A stretch of DNA of 64,000 nucleotides, from NCBI GenBank assembly GCA_948099385.1, contig CANUEZ040000113.1:4476501-4540500 (forward strand), read 5' to 3'. The position numbers and the translations under genes are program-made. Of this stretch, positions 45,311 to 59,849 are shown piece by piece. Positions within the stretch are counted from its first letter, which is position 1; every line of letters starts with the position of its first letter. Source of the stretch: Fasciola hepatica (taxonomy: Eukaryota; Platyhelminthes; Trematoda; Plagiorchiida; Fasciolidae). The notes beneath the pieces are model-generated. The model saw nothing but the letters and a program-made list of their open reading frames with translations, did not search any database and had not been told where the DNA came from.

Positions 45311-48300
45311 ACCATATGATGACTCGTTTGATAATCAAATCAAATATGCTACTACTCACATTATTCTAATAAGTTCTTGTGGCTATGCCAACGAGAGCAT
45401 ACACAAACACATGTGCAGGAACTGAAGGACACAATGACAAAAGCAAACTGAATCCGGGACAATTTTTGACAAACAGGTAAGACGGATAATCACGTTTGGT
45501 GAGTAGCTCCCATGCGAGCCTAGGGCAGAACGGACGAGCGCGCTGAATAATGGGCAGTCTGGTCTGAGTTGAATGGCTGAGTGACTGAACGTTTATTTTA
45601 CCCAACTGTGACATAGTCCGCGAGTGAGCAATGCTAATGTTTAAACTGATTGGGGGTGTACAAACCAAATTGTCGTAGCAGAAATACATACAGGCAGACA
45701 GATAGACCGAAGAAACAAACAGCCAGACAGACAGACAGACAGTCTAAAATGACGCTGTAAATATCATCATTATGATTTACACTGAGTAACCCACTAACTA
45801 CTCTTTTTCATGCAACATTCTTGTCATAAATTACAACTGATTAGTGTAGTTTCTGAGTCCCTGAAGATAATATTTAGTGCAACAGTTTGTGAATCTTGAA
45901 GAAGTGGAAGATTTTGATGTTGTTTCGTAATTATGTAGAAGGGCACGAGTACAAATGAGCATTTATTAAGCAGAGAACGCACGACAAGCTTGTGTGTACA
46001 TATCTGATGATCAACAGAAAACAGAAAACTAATAGCTGTCACATCAATATATGGGCGCATTTGAATGTCCCATGGGATCAGAAAAGGATGCAACACAGAC
46101 AAGCATCGGATTAGCAAGTGAAAGGCACCCGGGAATGAGTACTTGTCGATGAAGCATGGACAGGTGGCAAAACACAATGAACTAGAGCAATCCGACTAAG
46201 CAGAAATAGATGAGACCAGTGTCGCAACAGATACCACTTTTACGGCTACCCATTCATCTCACTCAATGAATGTTCCTTCCTACACTCTGTTTGCAGTCGC
46301 TCCTCTCCAGTTTAATTGAAATTCGAGGGTCACAAGATTGGGTGGATAGGTAATGCGAGTGACCAAGATAGCTGGACCGAATCGGAAAACAGATAGTCAA
46401 TCGTACGGGATTAGCAAGAGGACAGACGAGCACAAAATATTGAGCACAGGAGAAATTCGAATAAAGGGATGAGTCAAGAGACGTCGCAACTGATGACCAT
46501 GTTTTGTAACTTTCCTAACAGTGCGAATAAATATACCCCGTGTATCCGAGACGTCCAACACAACCTACAATACTAGTCTCCTTAGTTATGGTTCTTGTAC
46601 CCTTCCGTCAAATCACGAACTCTTCGCTTTTACTCATGCTAGATATAGAGCCGTATCGGTTGAATGTACTGAAATCTCAGTTATCTGCACTTTTCCATTT
46701 TATTTATTATTTATTTTTCCTCCGATTTGATTTTGTGGAGAATCCGTGCTCAAAAGCTTACACACTTTGTGCCAAGCTAATCTTTGTTTAAGTTTCCGTC
46801 AAAACTCTCGGAATATCGCTTGATGTAGAAAATTTCATTTCCCGCTTAGAAAAGAAACATCCTGATAGGTGTGTATTGTGTGAATGATTCGATCCAGGAG
46901 ACCGTAGAATTTAAAAATCTGGAAAAATCACTTACCTAAACTCGTTTCTGAATCCTACAGTCGTGACTATAATGACAACTGATCAGCAATCCTTCACAAT
47001 TGATTTTGTACGGTGTATGGGCAGAAATCGAGCGTCAGTTAGGGTGACAGTGAGGGATAGTAGGCGGTTAGGGTACCCGTACTAATTATACAGCTGATAG
47101 GACATCAGAAAAAAAGACCAAACGACCGTTGATGACAACAGGGACAGTAATGGACAGGAACTGACATTTGGAATGGCCAGAAAGAGATAAAGTAGTAAGA
47201 ATTGCGTAATCAGTGAGGAAGAAAAAAGAACGAATGTTTACAGACCGTAGATTACGGTGTTCTGAACTGCGGTGTTCCGAAGTAAATGTGGGCATATTGG
47301 GTGTACGGATCGGAATAAAAAACGAATGAAAGAATAAAAATACACGAGTCATTACAGTCTTACTAGGATAAAAATTTAGTTTTCAGAGAACGGAGAAAGC
47401 CAAAGCAAAGAAATAGGTCACATAATAAACGTGGGGCTCAGCAAAAATTAATTCAGACCTTACCGTTTCTCTTTTCAATACAAACTGAACAATGATCAAT
47501 AATGTGGACTCAGTTTTTATAATAGCTTCAAAAGTATCACATTTATTGTGCTTTGACTCACGTACTTTTTCATTATTTTTTCAATTATTTTCAGTGACTA
47601 CGAGTTTTGTGCCTTTGGTTCTTACATTCACTGCGAGACATATTTCGAAGCGATGCAAAACAACTGTGCTGGTCTTCTTGCAGTCAGGTAATGACTGCGG
47701 GGGTAATTCGAATAAGCGCCATTTCGTATGGCATAGTGAAAACTTTTTACGTCTCCAGAGGAGTTTCCTTTCGATTTTGTTGTAGAGGATGCATTGAAGA
47801 ACGCCTTGTTTCTCATAGCAAACGGTGGGGTTGAAATCTTCCGATGGGATATATAGCAGCCACACGAAAATAGGTGTATCAGAATAAAAAGAAAGTAGCA
47901 GAAACTAGCACGTTGCTCATCAGCCGTGTAAACCAACAGATTTTTGTACATACGGAACTTGCGCGTGCTGTTGTTTGAAACACTGACAATGTGGGTGAGT
48001 GGTGATTTACGTGGTTCCTCCTGATGTGCTCGGAAACCACTCATGCCAGCGCTTATTCTCCTCTGGTCCGTCTCCTATTCCAAAGTGGAGATCAACAACG
48101 GATCAATTCAGTTCATTTAGCTCAGAGAGGAAAAACGATAGCGCATCATCAGCAAGACTGACTGGTTCGCAGATAGAGAGGTGAACAGCCATACGATGGG
48201 CATACGCACAGACTGACGCAGGTAGATAGACAAACCGACAAGTGAACACGAGCACGTCCCTTCTGAATGCACGCAGCGTTGTCACTGTTATTCGTCGCCC

Positions 48301-48756
48301 AAGCTAGCCCTATTGAATTTCGATACATTGAGGATACAGCGAAACGAACCGACAAAGAGCGATTGCCGGCACACGGGCGTACTATTCTGAGCAAACTTTG
48401 GGATAACGTGTATGTCGATCAGACAAAGGTAATCTTATTGCCAGTCAACCAGTTCCATCTACTCTCTACGGCCGAAGTATGTCAAAGATGGCAGAGGAGA
48501 TCAAGACTTGAGAACAGGGAGCTGATCATCTAGAAAATTAAATTGGCTTCAAATGCTGACGAACTGGCTTTTATCTCATCACCACATTATGTCAAATTGT
48601 CTAAAAACCACTGTGTCTGTTGCCCTGAACAGCATGTGAAATGAAACTAAACGGCAAAACATCAAGTTTCGCTTTTGTGCGCGAATCAATTGTCTGTAAT
48701 AGTCTAATACTAATATTAGGAAACATTCAGAGCAAACTTCCATTGTTTCTAAAGTG
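45311..48756. other. Unassigned stretch with a CAGA repeat
   Basis: CAGA units at 45720-45742. Several medium frames, including 45366-45689, 45824-46177 and 47628-48044 (all minus), show no known motif and no exon context. Confidence 0.4.
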
Positions 48757-48830
48757 TGGCCGGCCATGGTGAAACGGTCATTACGGTTCGAGTCCTGCCG
48801 TCGTCACCACCTGTCAGTTCCCTTTCAGCA
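48757..48830 (+). repeat. Weak tRNA-like segment
   Basis: A B box-like CGGTTCGAGTCCT (48785-48797) lies close behind GGCCATGGTGAAACGG. The spacing is too short for a tRNA, so at best it is a deleted SINE head. Confidence 0.3.
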
Positions 48831-50559
48831 GCATCGAGCTGGCCGTGAGCCCATTCTTTAAATGTTGCATTATTTATGAATAAGAGATGCGAAAGAAAGT
48901 AAAACATCATCACTACTGAATGTCGCTTTTAGTTTGAAAAATCGGATAGCTCACACGACGGTGTGAATTTCAAGCGAAATAAACATGCATGGAAGGGAAT
49001 AAAGACGTTTGAGTCTGCTGATGATTCAGTTAAGTGAAAGAGAGAGAAAATGGGTATGAAGAGTCAAGCTCCGGTTGCACTTCGTCAACGACTGTGGACG
49101 CAAAACAGCTGTCTGATAAATACCAATAACTCGTGATTTATTACTCTATGAGAACCGGTAAACGGACTCTTAGATCAGTGCACTCTAATTGAGGTGGTTA
49201 ACTTGCTGTCAGAATAGTTCACACAGGGTGCACGGAAAGAGCAGAAAGGGGTACACGAATGTACCTACGTCACAGACCACATCTGACTGTTTCACAATGT
49301 ATTCAACATCTAACAGGAGACGTTTCATAAGAACACTTTCACTAGTCGAAGTCCCCATGCCCATATTCTACTTTCGTCAGGTATTAGCCCATTCTTCTTT
49401 TTTATTTACTACCTTCCGGATCAAGTATTACACAGTGACAGACACTTCGATGTTAACACCACTGATCAAATGATGAAGTTCATAGGGGTTCATATCTGAG
49501 CTAGAAAATTGTTGTGCATGATCATAGTACAGACAAATTCACTACTGAATTCACCGGTGAGGTTGCTGACAGCGATGGCCGTCACACTTATGAATGTCGG
49601 GAATGGAAGAGAAGAATCCTCAAAACATTCCTTAGGTTTTATGGTATTCTAACCGCCTCATTCATGATTAATGGTCAATCCAAGATGGGACCAAAGTGCC
49701 GTGGCACGATATCTTCGACCAGGAACTCCTAAGGATGACGCAATCAGCTTGATTTAGATCAAAACTCTTTTACTGCGATACAACAGTCTTGGATCTGGTC
49801 TGTTTATCGATAAACCAAGTCAGAAAATAAATGACCCCAGAAACTGGTCTCGTTAACTGACGCCACTTTTTTAAATAGAGTGAATCCCGTGAACTCCTGT
49901 CAGAGCGCCAGGCACAGTTCATTTGTTGAATTTTAGGATTTCACATCTTTGATAACTGAACTAACCATTGCAAACGTTTGGAACGGACTCCGTTAAAAAA
50001 CGATAACACACATGATTCAATCAAAGAAGCCTGCAAAAATGAACGCCTTGTTAAAAATTTGCCTCAATTGTGTCATATTTCACAACTAACTTCAAGTTCG
50101 AAACTTCGGGAAATGGTAGAAAATGACCACGAAGGAAGATTACATGCCCTGTGTTATACACGCCACAACGTCGATATGTAAAATGAAATTGCAACTCGAT
50201 CGATGTCATGGGCGGAATCAAATCCAGCGGTTTTCGCGCGTAAATAGTCCTAAATTTACGACAGCAAAATGGATCTACCTATTAATATCTCCACAATCAA
50301 AGCCACCGTCTGACTGCTGCTACCGTGCGAGGGTGGTGTGTCAGACAAATTTATGACCACACACAACCTCAGCGGTATTGGCAAATCCGCTTACATAAAT
50401 CAGACTCCTAAAAAGTAACCGTTGCATAAGTCACTGCAATTACCGACGAGTGTCCTGCGCGTATGATTGGGACATTTCGCTAGTTTTTCTAGTCCCGAAC
50501 GGTAAGTGCCAAACAAGGTCAACGCCGTTAACAGATTCGCCAATCGCTAATATCCATGG
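48831..50559. other. Unassigned intergenic stretch
   Basis: No gene or repeat recognised. Confidence 0.4.
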
Positions 50560-52060
50560 CGCCCAACTGCGATCCCGTTTTATTCCACGAGGTCAGTAAA
50601 GGAGCAGAGTTGTTGTTTTAGAGAATTTGTCCACCGACCACGAATCCGTATCAGTGTATATATCATTCGACAGACACGTGTTTTAATACAGTGAAAGTCA
50701 TCGGATAGACGGGGATCAACTGAATCCCCCAGCAGCTGGGTCGACTTTACTGTGCAATCTGTTGTTCTAAGGACATTTGAGGAACTTCCATTGCAAAGGA
50801 TGACGTCACAACTGAAATCATTTGATCCCAACCAGTTTGCCTATCGGCGTTCATACTTCACTGCCTATTTATTTTAATACATTATGTTATCCCTAGACAA
50901 GAAAAGCGGAGCTGTTAGAATCCGATTTTTAAATCACAGTGACGCTTTCAGCTGTGTTCAACGAGGTAAGTTACTCCGCTTTCTCTCCGCGAGTGGCATT
51001 CAGACTTCCACAATTGCGTTATGATCTGATTACTTCAGTAAACGTAAACAATTTATACGCTACTGAGGCAGGGCTACTCCCTTCGCAACCTCAGAGCTGG
51101 GTGTTCTACAAGATGCCATTTTACTATCATTTTTTTTCTTTTCTAGGTACCTATCTACCATGACCGCTTTCGACGATTCATTGGTCCTTAAGTGTGTTGA
51201 CGATGTAGAATTTGGTTTATCCCACTCAGTGACTCCGATTTTCCTATTCTGAAGCAAGGTTTCGCCAGCATAGCTGAATGGTCTTCGAACCACAACCTGA
51301 CTGTCAATCCTTCCAGATGTGCTTCGTTGTTTTCTCTTCTAAAATGTGCTAAGTACACAAACATTGTAGAATCTACTCCATCTGTACATGTTAACGGAAA
51401 CGACATTCCTCGAGCTACTTCGGTAAAGTATCTTGGCGTGATCCTAACACAAAATCTATTATGTTCTGACCACATTTCCGCCGTTTTTGAAAAAGTTAGG
51501 AACCTAGCACTTTATGTGCTACGTCGTAACTATTCTCCATACCACTTTGTTTAATTCATCGTTTTGCGCATACCTGCGTCCTACCACCTTGGCCTTATGG
51601 ATCCCCTGTAATCTTTCACAGACTGTTTGCAAGCACATCTCCAGGTCACTGAAGTATATTTTCAGGATGCAGCGGAATTCCGCGCGAGCACCTTTCTCAG
51701 TATTTGATAACATAACATTCTAGTGTTTGCCACAAACTGTCTGGAAAAATACTAGCTGACGCCGCTCACCCACTTCACTGCGATGTTGTAAAATGCCTTT
51801 CAAATTCTTCTACTCGGGAAAGTTACAAACACATTTTTGCTCGTACAAAAGCTTATAGATGTTCTATTATGCAATTTTGCGCGATTCCTTAACAAGCCTG
51901 ACCAAATTATTTTCGAGTTAAAGTTCATGTTTCCCTGAAGTTCTTTTATATATGATCATTCATGATGTTATGTGATAAGGTGACAGATGAGTGTTCACCT
52001 CTACGGGTGCACAAGGCATTTATCAAACTTGACTTGACTCCTATGGACAGGAAGAAACGC
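50560..52060 (+). pseudogene. CR1/Jockey-like LINE reverse transcriptase, second copy
   Basis: It covers more of the RT than the 38850 copy. Visible parts are VVLRTFEELPLQRMTSQL, KSFDPNQFAYRRS (50765-50850), SLDKKSGAVRIRFLNHSDAF (50885-50950), SELGVLQDAIL, the decayed VPQG motif (51085-51120), and KCVDDVEFGLSHSV in place of YADD (51188-51230). Then come WSSNHNLTVNPSRC (51280-51320), SVHVNGNDIPRATSVKYLGV and LTQNLLCSDHISAVFEKVRN (51380-51510), and the shared end LRVHKAFIKLDL (52000-52035). Multiple frameshifts make it inactive. Confidence 0.85.
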
Positions 52061-55000
52061 ATGAATATTTCTGTGTCTTACAAACAGGGAAGGTTGGACA
52101 GTACTGACAAGGTTCAGACCCGGGACCCTATGGTTTTCATCTGTGATAGTGATCATTTGGTCAACATAGATTCCCTATTTCAATCAGTGATGCATTAGCA
52201 ACCGAACGATCTTTCTTCTACTCACACCACCTTTTTCTATCCGTTAGCTTTTTCGCGCTACCATTTATTTTGTCCTCTGAAGGTTGTGCTGCATGATAGC
52301 ACTCAAATGAGAGGTTAGTTAGTGCCCTAATTTAGTTGAGTAGTTTCAGTCGATGCATAACTTTGAGATCGAATTAATGTACTTGATTGAGTACTTTATG
52401 GTTCGCGATACTTCCTCGCTCAGGTCAGACTAGAGAATTTAAAAAAATGATTTCTTAATTCAGAGGGAAAAAATGCACTCACACTTGTTATGTTTCTTTC
52501 TCTTACCCCAGTCAGAATGGCTCCAGGTAATCACAGCTTATGTGCTGGTTTTTTGACTAGACTTCGTAAACAAAGTAATGGCAGCAAGCCATTTAGCCCC
52601 GTAATTTGTTTTACCTGTACGATGTTAGTGGCATGACCTCAAACCGCAAAACGCTGCGACAAACCCGCCAGAGGCAGATATCTACCATAAATCAACGTTA
52701 CTAATGCCGTCCTTACAAAGGTAATTGTGACTTGAGTCGTAAAGTGCTCTCTATGGTTACAACGCATTAGCATCGGGCAGAGAACACGCAGAATTAAGAG
52801 CGAAATTCTGGATGAGCATAAGAATACCAAGTTCGAGCCAAATGAGGCAGTATTTGGCGAAGAGGAAAAAATTTGAAGCGTTCAATTTGCTATGATCTGA
52901 CGACGACAGTGAGGAAAAAGTTGCTTTATCCATTCAGTCAACCTTCCAACCGTTGATTTATTTGCTTGTTTTCAGCTTAAAGTATGGAGTTATATTTTGA
53001 CTGATTGATATATTGATTCAGGAACTGATTGACTGAGTAATCGATTGATTGACTGTTTGTTCGAGTGGTTCACTGACTGATTGGTTTACCGAATTATTCC
53101 AGATGAATTGCCCTGTTAAGCACAAACGCAAACGTCCTTTAAATCTGATCCTCGGTTATCGGTCTGGTTATTGAGAAGGACGATTTTTAATTTCGTTCCT
53201 AGTTTCAACCGCTAGGAATCATACGCTTGATGAAGTGGCTTTACCCAGTACCTCACCAGAAATCCCGAAGTAAGGGAGTATCAGAGAGAGAGGCTGGTTG
53301 CGTATATGGTCACGGACGGCAGTTGCATCTCGAAAACTGAAATGAACACTTCAAGACCCTTTTCAATTTACCACCTCACCTGTTGTTCAAACAGTTATCT
53401 TACTATCACACAATCTGTGAGCTGTCTTGAGAGAACCACAACGGACGCAAAGAACCATAGACAGGCGAAAACCAAAGAATGTCATTAGGCTCCGACTCAA
53501 ACAGCCTCCTCGTAGCCAGGGGCAGTTGAATACCACTGTTAAGAAGAATTCATCGGGGCATTTGACGTCCATATGAAGAGATAAAATCTCGTATCCGTTG
53601 TCCATGCTTCGAGCAGCCATTTCAATTCTCGGAGTTGCACAAGTCTAATCCTAGGTTACCAAGCTGTTGACCCTGGTCATACTGCGCGAATGCGCGATAT
53701 GCACCCACGAGAGGCAGGATTGGTTTCATGTCAATCGTGAATGCACTGATCAAATCTTCACCCTCCGAAAACTGACTAAGTACTGCTGTGCTTTCCAGAG
53801 TTAAGAAAAATTATTTCTATCTTCGCGGTTTTCAATTGTCTACAAAACCGCACCGGATACTTGTGCTGAGAAATGATACCTGAAATTACTTCGCCTATAA
53901 GAGAATTTTTGCGTCATATCAAAAGTTGGTCAATTGGGTATGGTCAATTTTCGCCTCCATATAAATTCTACAGTGAAGTAAGACAAGGCCGTCATATGCT
54001 CTTGTCGCCCTTCATAATGCCGTAAAATGTATTTACCTTATTGTTTTATCTGAACTAGCAAATGCTACTTGAATGGTTAGGAGCGTGCATGGACTGAGTC
54101 CATTTCTGGAATCACAATCTGATGCCTCTGAAGTATTTTCGCCGGTTAACAAGGCAAACCTTCAGAACAAGAAGGCATGTTAACCGACAAAATAACTTCC
54201 CAAGAACTGTCTTGCGATTTTGAAAATGGGCTCTTCGTCCTTGTACGCTCCTGATAACTTAAATAGGATTAAAATGATACACCTGCTGCGAAGTGCTCAA
54301 GCATGAGGATGACTGGGCAGGAGAATACATGGTACGCATAACGGATGAGCGGAAATAACCACGAAACCGGTCGTGTGTTTCCGGGAAAATTTTGTCCTGA
54401 CATCTAGACACAGCCCCCATACTATTTGTAGTAAATGCTAGTGTTCAAATGCTTTCAAGAAACAGATTTTTGACTTGGAATTCACCCATGATAAACAGCA
54501 AACAATGCAACTCTCTCGGGACAAACGGGGACAGAGTGTGCATTAACCTATCTAGATGGAAAGCGCTTCGATAAGGTTCAAAGAAGCGACTTTCAAGAGA
54601 ATGATACTATGAGGCTGCTTACATCCCGAAAAGTTTCTTCCCGGAAGCCCAAATCACTGCCCTTTTTCAGAATTTATAAAAATGGTGAAACGAGGACTAA
54701 AATTTGTGGGGTTTTCTTTCAATGTCCTAATCAGAGCTACTGGCAGAAGTCTGCTTTACTCAGTGCAAGAACGAGAACGACGCAACCGTGCATGAGCTTA
54801 TTCTAGTCTGTTATGTGAGACTTGGTTTTTCGTTCTCTGTTACATGTTCGTTCATGCTCAGATTCTCGATCTACTTATTAGATTCATTGGACGAGGCAAC
54901 ATGCTCTGAGCTGAGGGTTTTCCAATGTTCCCACTTCTCTCATCAACGATGACAGACCCAGGTGCCTCACTCCTTTGCCTATCCAGTAAAGGATTTTGCT

Positions 55001-57000
55001 TGGGATGCTGGCTCTTTCGTGCACACAACTATTCCCCTTGGTGGAAGATTTAGAATCCCCCGAGGAACTGCATAACGGTCAAAAGTAATGCTTAAAGGGT
55101 AATCAGATTACCAGTTAGAACGACTGGTGCTAACCAGCGTCATACAGAGTTACCATAACATTCGAACGTGTTTATAAAGGTGGTTGTTCATCTCCAAAGT
55201 GTACTATTTTGCCACAGAATTGCGAGAAATCTGCAGTAAACATCTACAGCAAACTTCAACACTGGAGCATCAATGTCATTAAACAACTGCTCGCGTCTGA
55301 TAGGCAAGCCGAATCCATGGTGAGAAAGCTCATTATCGTATGTTGAGTATGGATGGTCGTCATTTATTCAAAATTTTCAATCTTCACCGCATCCTTTGGC
55401 TCTAGCGTGTTTTTCACATGCTTACACCTTGCCCACACCTCGGACGAGACGATGACTATTGTCTCAGCTGTCTGAATGAGACTATGCGTTTAGGTTTAAT
55501 AAATCAGCTTTAGCCCTGATCGGTGCTTCTTGAATCATAGTTTGGAACCCAGAAGACAAGCACCTAGTGTGGGCAACGGCACTGAGGGAGTGCGAGCGAC
55601 GTAGATCAGAATCAAGCTCAGTGACGCGAGTTGTGTGGTGTACTAAGGAGGATGTGGAATCTAATTAATGCTCATGAACACTAAGTGGGACACAATAAAG
55701 CAAAATGGGCACAAAAGAAAGCAGACATGTTTGTGCGCTTCTCTTCAGTCATATTTTTCCAGTCCGATCTTCGCTTCGTGTTGTGCATCTTACGCCTAAC
55801 GTAGGGCTATTGTGGAAAGACGGAACGAATTTAGATCGGAAGCTCCAAATGGATGAAGAAGCTATATGAATATGAAGAGGTCACTGACGCCTACATTTGT
55901 GAACCGCTATCTTTCGCCACCAGATTATTGAATTTGAAGAGGACGTAATAAGCGGGTCCTAACGCGTGCAGTTTCAGTAAAGCACTTGTTTAGTGGCTCC
56001 ATTTATTCACATAGCAGGAACAATTTGTTAGGTACAAAGGCTTTTGAAAAAACTGAGTAAAGTAGGTGCCACTGTGGAGACGGGTGTGAATAGAACCCAT
56101 AGAATACTTCAGGATGCGGATGGTTAAAACTTCTTGGCTCGGCCTGGAACCTTAGTGAGACAAAAGGAATATTTTTGGAATTATAGAGATTCCCAATTAA
56201 ACGCAGCGACCTGCGTGGTAGTTTTGTCTGATTCTATGTCAACTCAATCCATCAGAGAAAAAAAACATTTCCTAGCCTAGTATTGTTTGCAACTAAAACT
56301 TAGATCCAACAAGGTCAGAATACCATCATGCTAAAAGGAAGTTTGTAACGTGAGCCACCTTTCGTCTCATGTTATTTAAAATAAGCATTATTACATCTTT
56401 GGTACAAAAAAGCCAGAATAATAATATTAATAGCAATGGTAATAATGGTAAAAGTGGTACTGTCTACATTGGCTATGATTTACCCTGCGGTTCAATAACC
56501 TAATCAGAGGTTGCTGAGTTCTTAGTACCTGTTCCGAAAACATTTTGTAATCCTAATCAATGGACGGACCAAACTGTGCATAGATTTAGTTCATTTCATT
56601 TTGAATAGCAATTGACAATGCGTTAGGTACGACGGTTCTGCTTCACTTTTCCATGAGGATCCTCATTTTGAGCCCAAAAATGAAGACGGCAAATGCCACT
56701 GGATGTGAACTTCAGCCTTGTCTCTTCACCTACTTTCAAAGACGATGGCCCAATTCAGTTCAGTTCAGTTCAAACAATCATAAAACTTGTGTTTGGTGCG
56801 ATAGCCCAGTATTTGGTGCTGTGATTGATAAAACTTTTCGGTTTGACTTGGATGAAGAAATAAGTTTCGAAAAAAAGTGTAAATTGTTGATCATGCCGAT
56901 TTATAAAAAATGTGACAAGTTCTATTGTGGAAAACCTAGAAGAATAAGTTTCACCGGAACTGCATCAAAACTATTTTTTGATATTATTTACAAATTTTTA
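52061..57000. other. Long unassigned stretch
   Basis: A degenerate TTGA/CTGA tetranucleotide array lies at 52998-53095. CAGTT is repeated in tandem at 56756-56775. The 166-codon frame 56653-57153 ends inside a SINE and shows no domain. No gene is supported in nearly 5 kb. Confidence 0.4.
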
Positions 57001-57270
57001 TCTTATTTTGTTACATGCTTGCGCATGAATGCAATGGAACGGGTTTACCCCATGGCCACAAATGCCCACTGCGCTATTACGGATAACCGGCAACCAGACC
57101 CTGAGACTTGGAGTGAAGAACCACATAAATTCCAAATAGGTCAGGTGTGGTAACGATCCGGATGACAGTGGATTACTGTCTACTATCAAAGTAACCGTTG
57201 ATGGCTGGGATCCGAACCTCGGACCTCCAAGATGGTAAGCAAACGCTCTAAACCACTCGGCCACCACCGT
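57001..57270 (-). repeat. tRNA-derived SINE, family A, copy 2 (best preserved)
   Basis: On the minus strand the tRNA-like head has A box GTGGCCGAGTGGTTTAGAGC and B box GAGGTTCGGATCCC. The family body follows with CAGTAATCCACTGTCATCC and GTCTCAGGGTCTGGTTGCC. The Leu/Ser-type A box suggests a tRNA of that class as the source. Confidence 0.88.
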
Positions 57271-57369
57271 TCAGTGGTCGAGTGTATTTAGACCTGTTCG
57301 TAGTTACACTGAGCACAGCTCCACTCTTCGAAAAATTTAACCACATAGCCACACCCTCCTGAAGCCTAT

Positions 57370-58170
57370 AAATGCTGTCTTCATTTACCGGAAAGTAGCA
57401 CTCAACTCAGTCTACCACACTGTACTATGGCGACGCTCCTTGGTCAAAGGTATACCAGAAAAATTTAAATCCATCCTCAAGGTTCTGCACATCAAAAGCT
57501 AAAGTTACTCGAGTTTACTGTGGTCTTTCACCGTAGTTTAGCACCGGAGGTGGTGTTTGGGGAAGTTTTTCCTTTCTCTCCTTTTCGGCTTAATTTCGTA
57601 ATCAACATGATCTCATAGACTTCCTTTTTATCGTACAAGGATTGAGGTGTCAAAATTTCTCAGGTGGAAAAATGCCAGACTTGGGTATTTGGACTACATA
57701 GTTCTAAGTGAAGATCCAAGCAAACTGCAAACTTTTCTGAGAAACATGAATAACTTGACATCAAGGCTTGGTATGAGTTGTGCACCTTCAAAGAACGAGA
57801 TGCTGCAAAGACTGAATTTGCTTATTATTAAGTATCACTGCACCAAATGGGTGGACAAACCACTAAGATAAGCTTCGTTATCTAGGTAATTGCATTTTAC
57901 GCGGCAGTCTGATATCAGATGAAGTGTCGTCGCGTAAACGGAATTTGCGATTGGCTCTATTCGACGTCAACCACCAGGGGCTTGGACGTGACACCCATTC
58001 AACTAACAACGGTTTAGCTTAAACTGTGTTAATTAAATAGGCTCTTCTGTATGGTTCAGAAACGTAGTCCTTATCAGTGAAAGACTCGAAGACTGCCCGT
58101 ATTCGAACGCCGGTATCCTCGTAACATGATTCGAATATGGTTAAACATATAACCATAGATTGTTCAGGAA
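57370..58170 (+). pseudogene. RTE-like LINE reverse transcriptase fragment
   Basis: The translation in changing frames gives VALNSVYHTVLWRRSLVKGI and PEKFKSILKVLH (57400-57490), a decayed QGCPLSPFLFNFVI block near 57565-57615, and DYIVLSEDPSKLQTFLRNM, with DYIV standing for ADDIV (57690-57750). RLGMSCAPSKNEMLQ follows (57760-57810), then ISDEVSSR-like sequence (57910) and LLYGSET-like sequence (58040). Confidence 0.8.
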
Positions 58171-58659
58171 CTAATGGGTAAATACCAAACTATGGACATA
58201 ACAAATTAAATCCACCTCATTTTTAAATTTTTACTACACATCAACCATTACAGACTTGTGGTAATTAGGGGTTAGTCTAACTAACTACAGCTGCATAAGC
58301 CCACGTAGATGCTCTAATGCGTGTCCATGTAAATAGAAAGGAAATCTTGCATATTTTTCGGGACCAACAGCGCCGTGAATAACACATCCAATTTGGATTA
58401 TATCTCCCAGTACTCTCCTACCCCCCCCCCCCCCCCACTTACACACGACACCTGGCTGGTTCTGTGTAGTCCAGTACCGACGCGATGTTGGATCGCTGCA
58501 GTGGTTCCTACTTTGCAACTTATGCGATCGTGAAATAAAATGCAGTATCTTGCATGTACTCTAGTCGTGGTTGTGAATAAGAGGTGTACATATACCGGAG
58601 TATGTGGTGTGATAGTCTACTGAAGGGTAGGAGGAGGGCTTTAAAAGCGCGCCGCAGTA
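58171..58659. other. Unassigned stretch with a poly-C tract
   Basis: A run of 16 C at 58421-58436. Otherwise nothing recognised. Confidence 0.5.
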
Positions 58660-58960
58660 CGATCCAAATTTTAGTGTAATTCTGAGTCATCAGGTCAGTT
58701 CGAAAAACCATTACCCAAGCACTGGATGCGGCGTTTTTGGTTCTATCAGTGAAAACCTCATTCGGAAATTTGAAAAAACAATATGAAAAGAGTAAAGCGA
58801 GAATACTCCAAGATATTTCTAAGTCTGTAAAGAACGTTTTTGAATGCATGAGTGCCACTTTTTGCGAAACCAAACCATAAATTCCAGTCTATTTAACCAC
58901 TGCGTAGATAGACTGGACCCATGAAGTCCAACACGCCCTACAGGTAAGTTCAAATCCGAC
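58660..58960 (-). pseudogene. RTE-like LINE 3' end
   Basis: On the minus strand there is a decayed WGPxxxxxWLDTL...WRSCIHK region (WHSCIQK near 58850), followed by the family tail CGCATCCAGTGC near 58728. Confidence 0.65.
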
Positions 58961-59849
58961 CTGCTAACTTCATTTAGAAGAGTCTTCTGTTTTCGAACGT
59001 ACAGCGCTAAACGGCAGAACGAGTCTCACTGACCACCGCCTTTATCACCATGTACCAAGTAGTAATACGGTGATTGAATATACAAGGTGGACAGGATGTG
59101 AACCTGTACGGGTGGGAAGACGAAAGAACGCCTTAGTAGACAACACGTGGAATACACAGTCTAACTGCACAAATTCACATTGACCAGCCACTCTGATTCG
59201 ACAAAAATTGATAGCACGATTTCCACTGCTCATGGTTCGCTTCCATATCCTTCAGCGACCCAAACTAACGGGTTGGGAGATCTTTTAGACCCCAATCACG
59301 AAGAAGTAAGGCACCTGCTTTTCCTAAATTCCTTTCAAATTTTATCATTCCCTGCTGCCACGTCACCTGTTAACCTCCGCATGGCTTGTTATACTACCGA
59401 GCAGGAACAGAAAACAAGGCACGCTACGGTAGACGTGTGCTTGCCGTACGCAACACTTACTCCAACTATTTCAGTTTATTGGTGCAAAACAGATCGGTTA
59501 TGTGGGATGTGTGGTGGTCATAATCAAATCTTTGCATAAAAGTCCACTTTCCATTGATGCTCCTAAACGGTTCTGCTGGCTCGATTGTCTAGTTGCATCT
59601 GGATTGGTTGATACGGCTCCGGTCAATGGAGATAACTGCTGACCGCTGACTGGTCCACTAATCTGCTTGGCTGACTTCACTCGTTTTCGATTCTGGACAT
59701 CCGATGACGTGCTGTCTGCTTCTATGACTTCGATCCTGCCCTAGAAAGTGAATGGGCGTTGGTGTGCTTTTTTGCCCTTGAGCAAAGACATCTATCCACA
59801 AGGTGACCCTCCATGCTCCCACAATATTTAAGTCCACCATTTGTTTTTC
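58961..59849. other. Unassigned stretch with an unrecognised frame
   Basis: The plus frame 59180-59539 (119 codons) and overlapping minus frames at 59498-59840 show no known domain. The left edge of the LINE at 59850 is not sharp. Confidence 0.3.

Noticed and set aside
47628..48044. A 138-codon minus-strand frame
   Set aside because: It has no recognisable domain, unusual composition and no exon-intron context; kept only as unassigned sequence.
49010..49050. A CTGATGA followed by GAA, resembling a hammerhead; similar chance matches near 5087, 7305, 47930 and 60800
   Set aside because: Helices I and II do not pair, and no tRNA-like head or family tail is nearby.
56653..57153. A 166-codon open frame as a host gene
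   Set aside because: Its last third is SINE A read antisense and the rest shows no domain or conservation I can point to.
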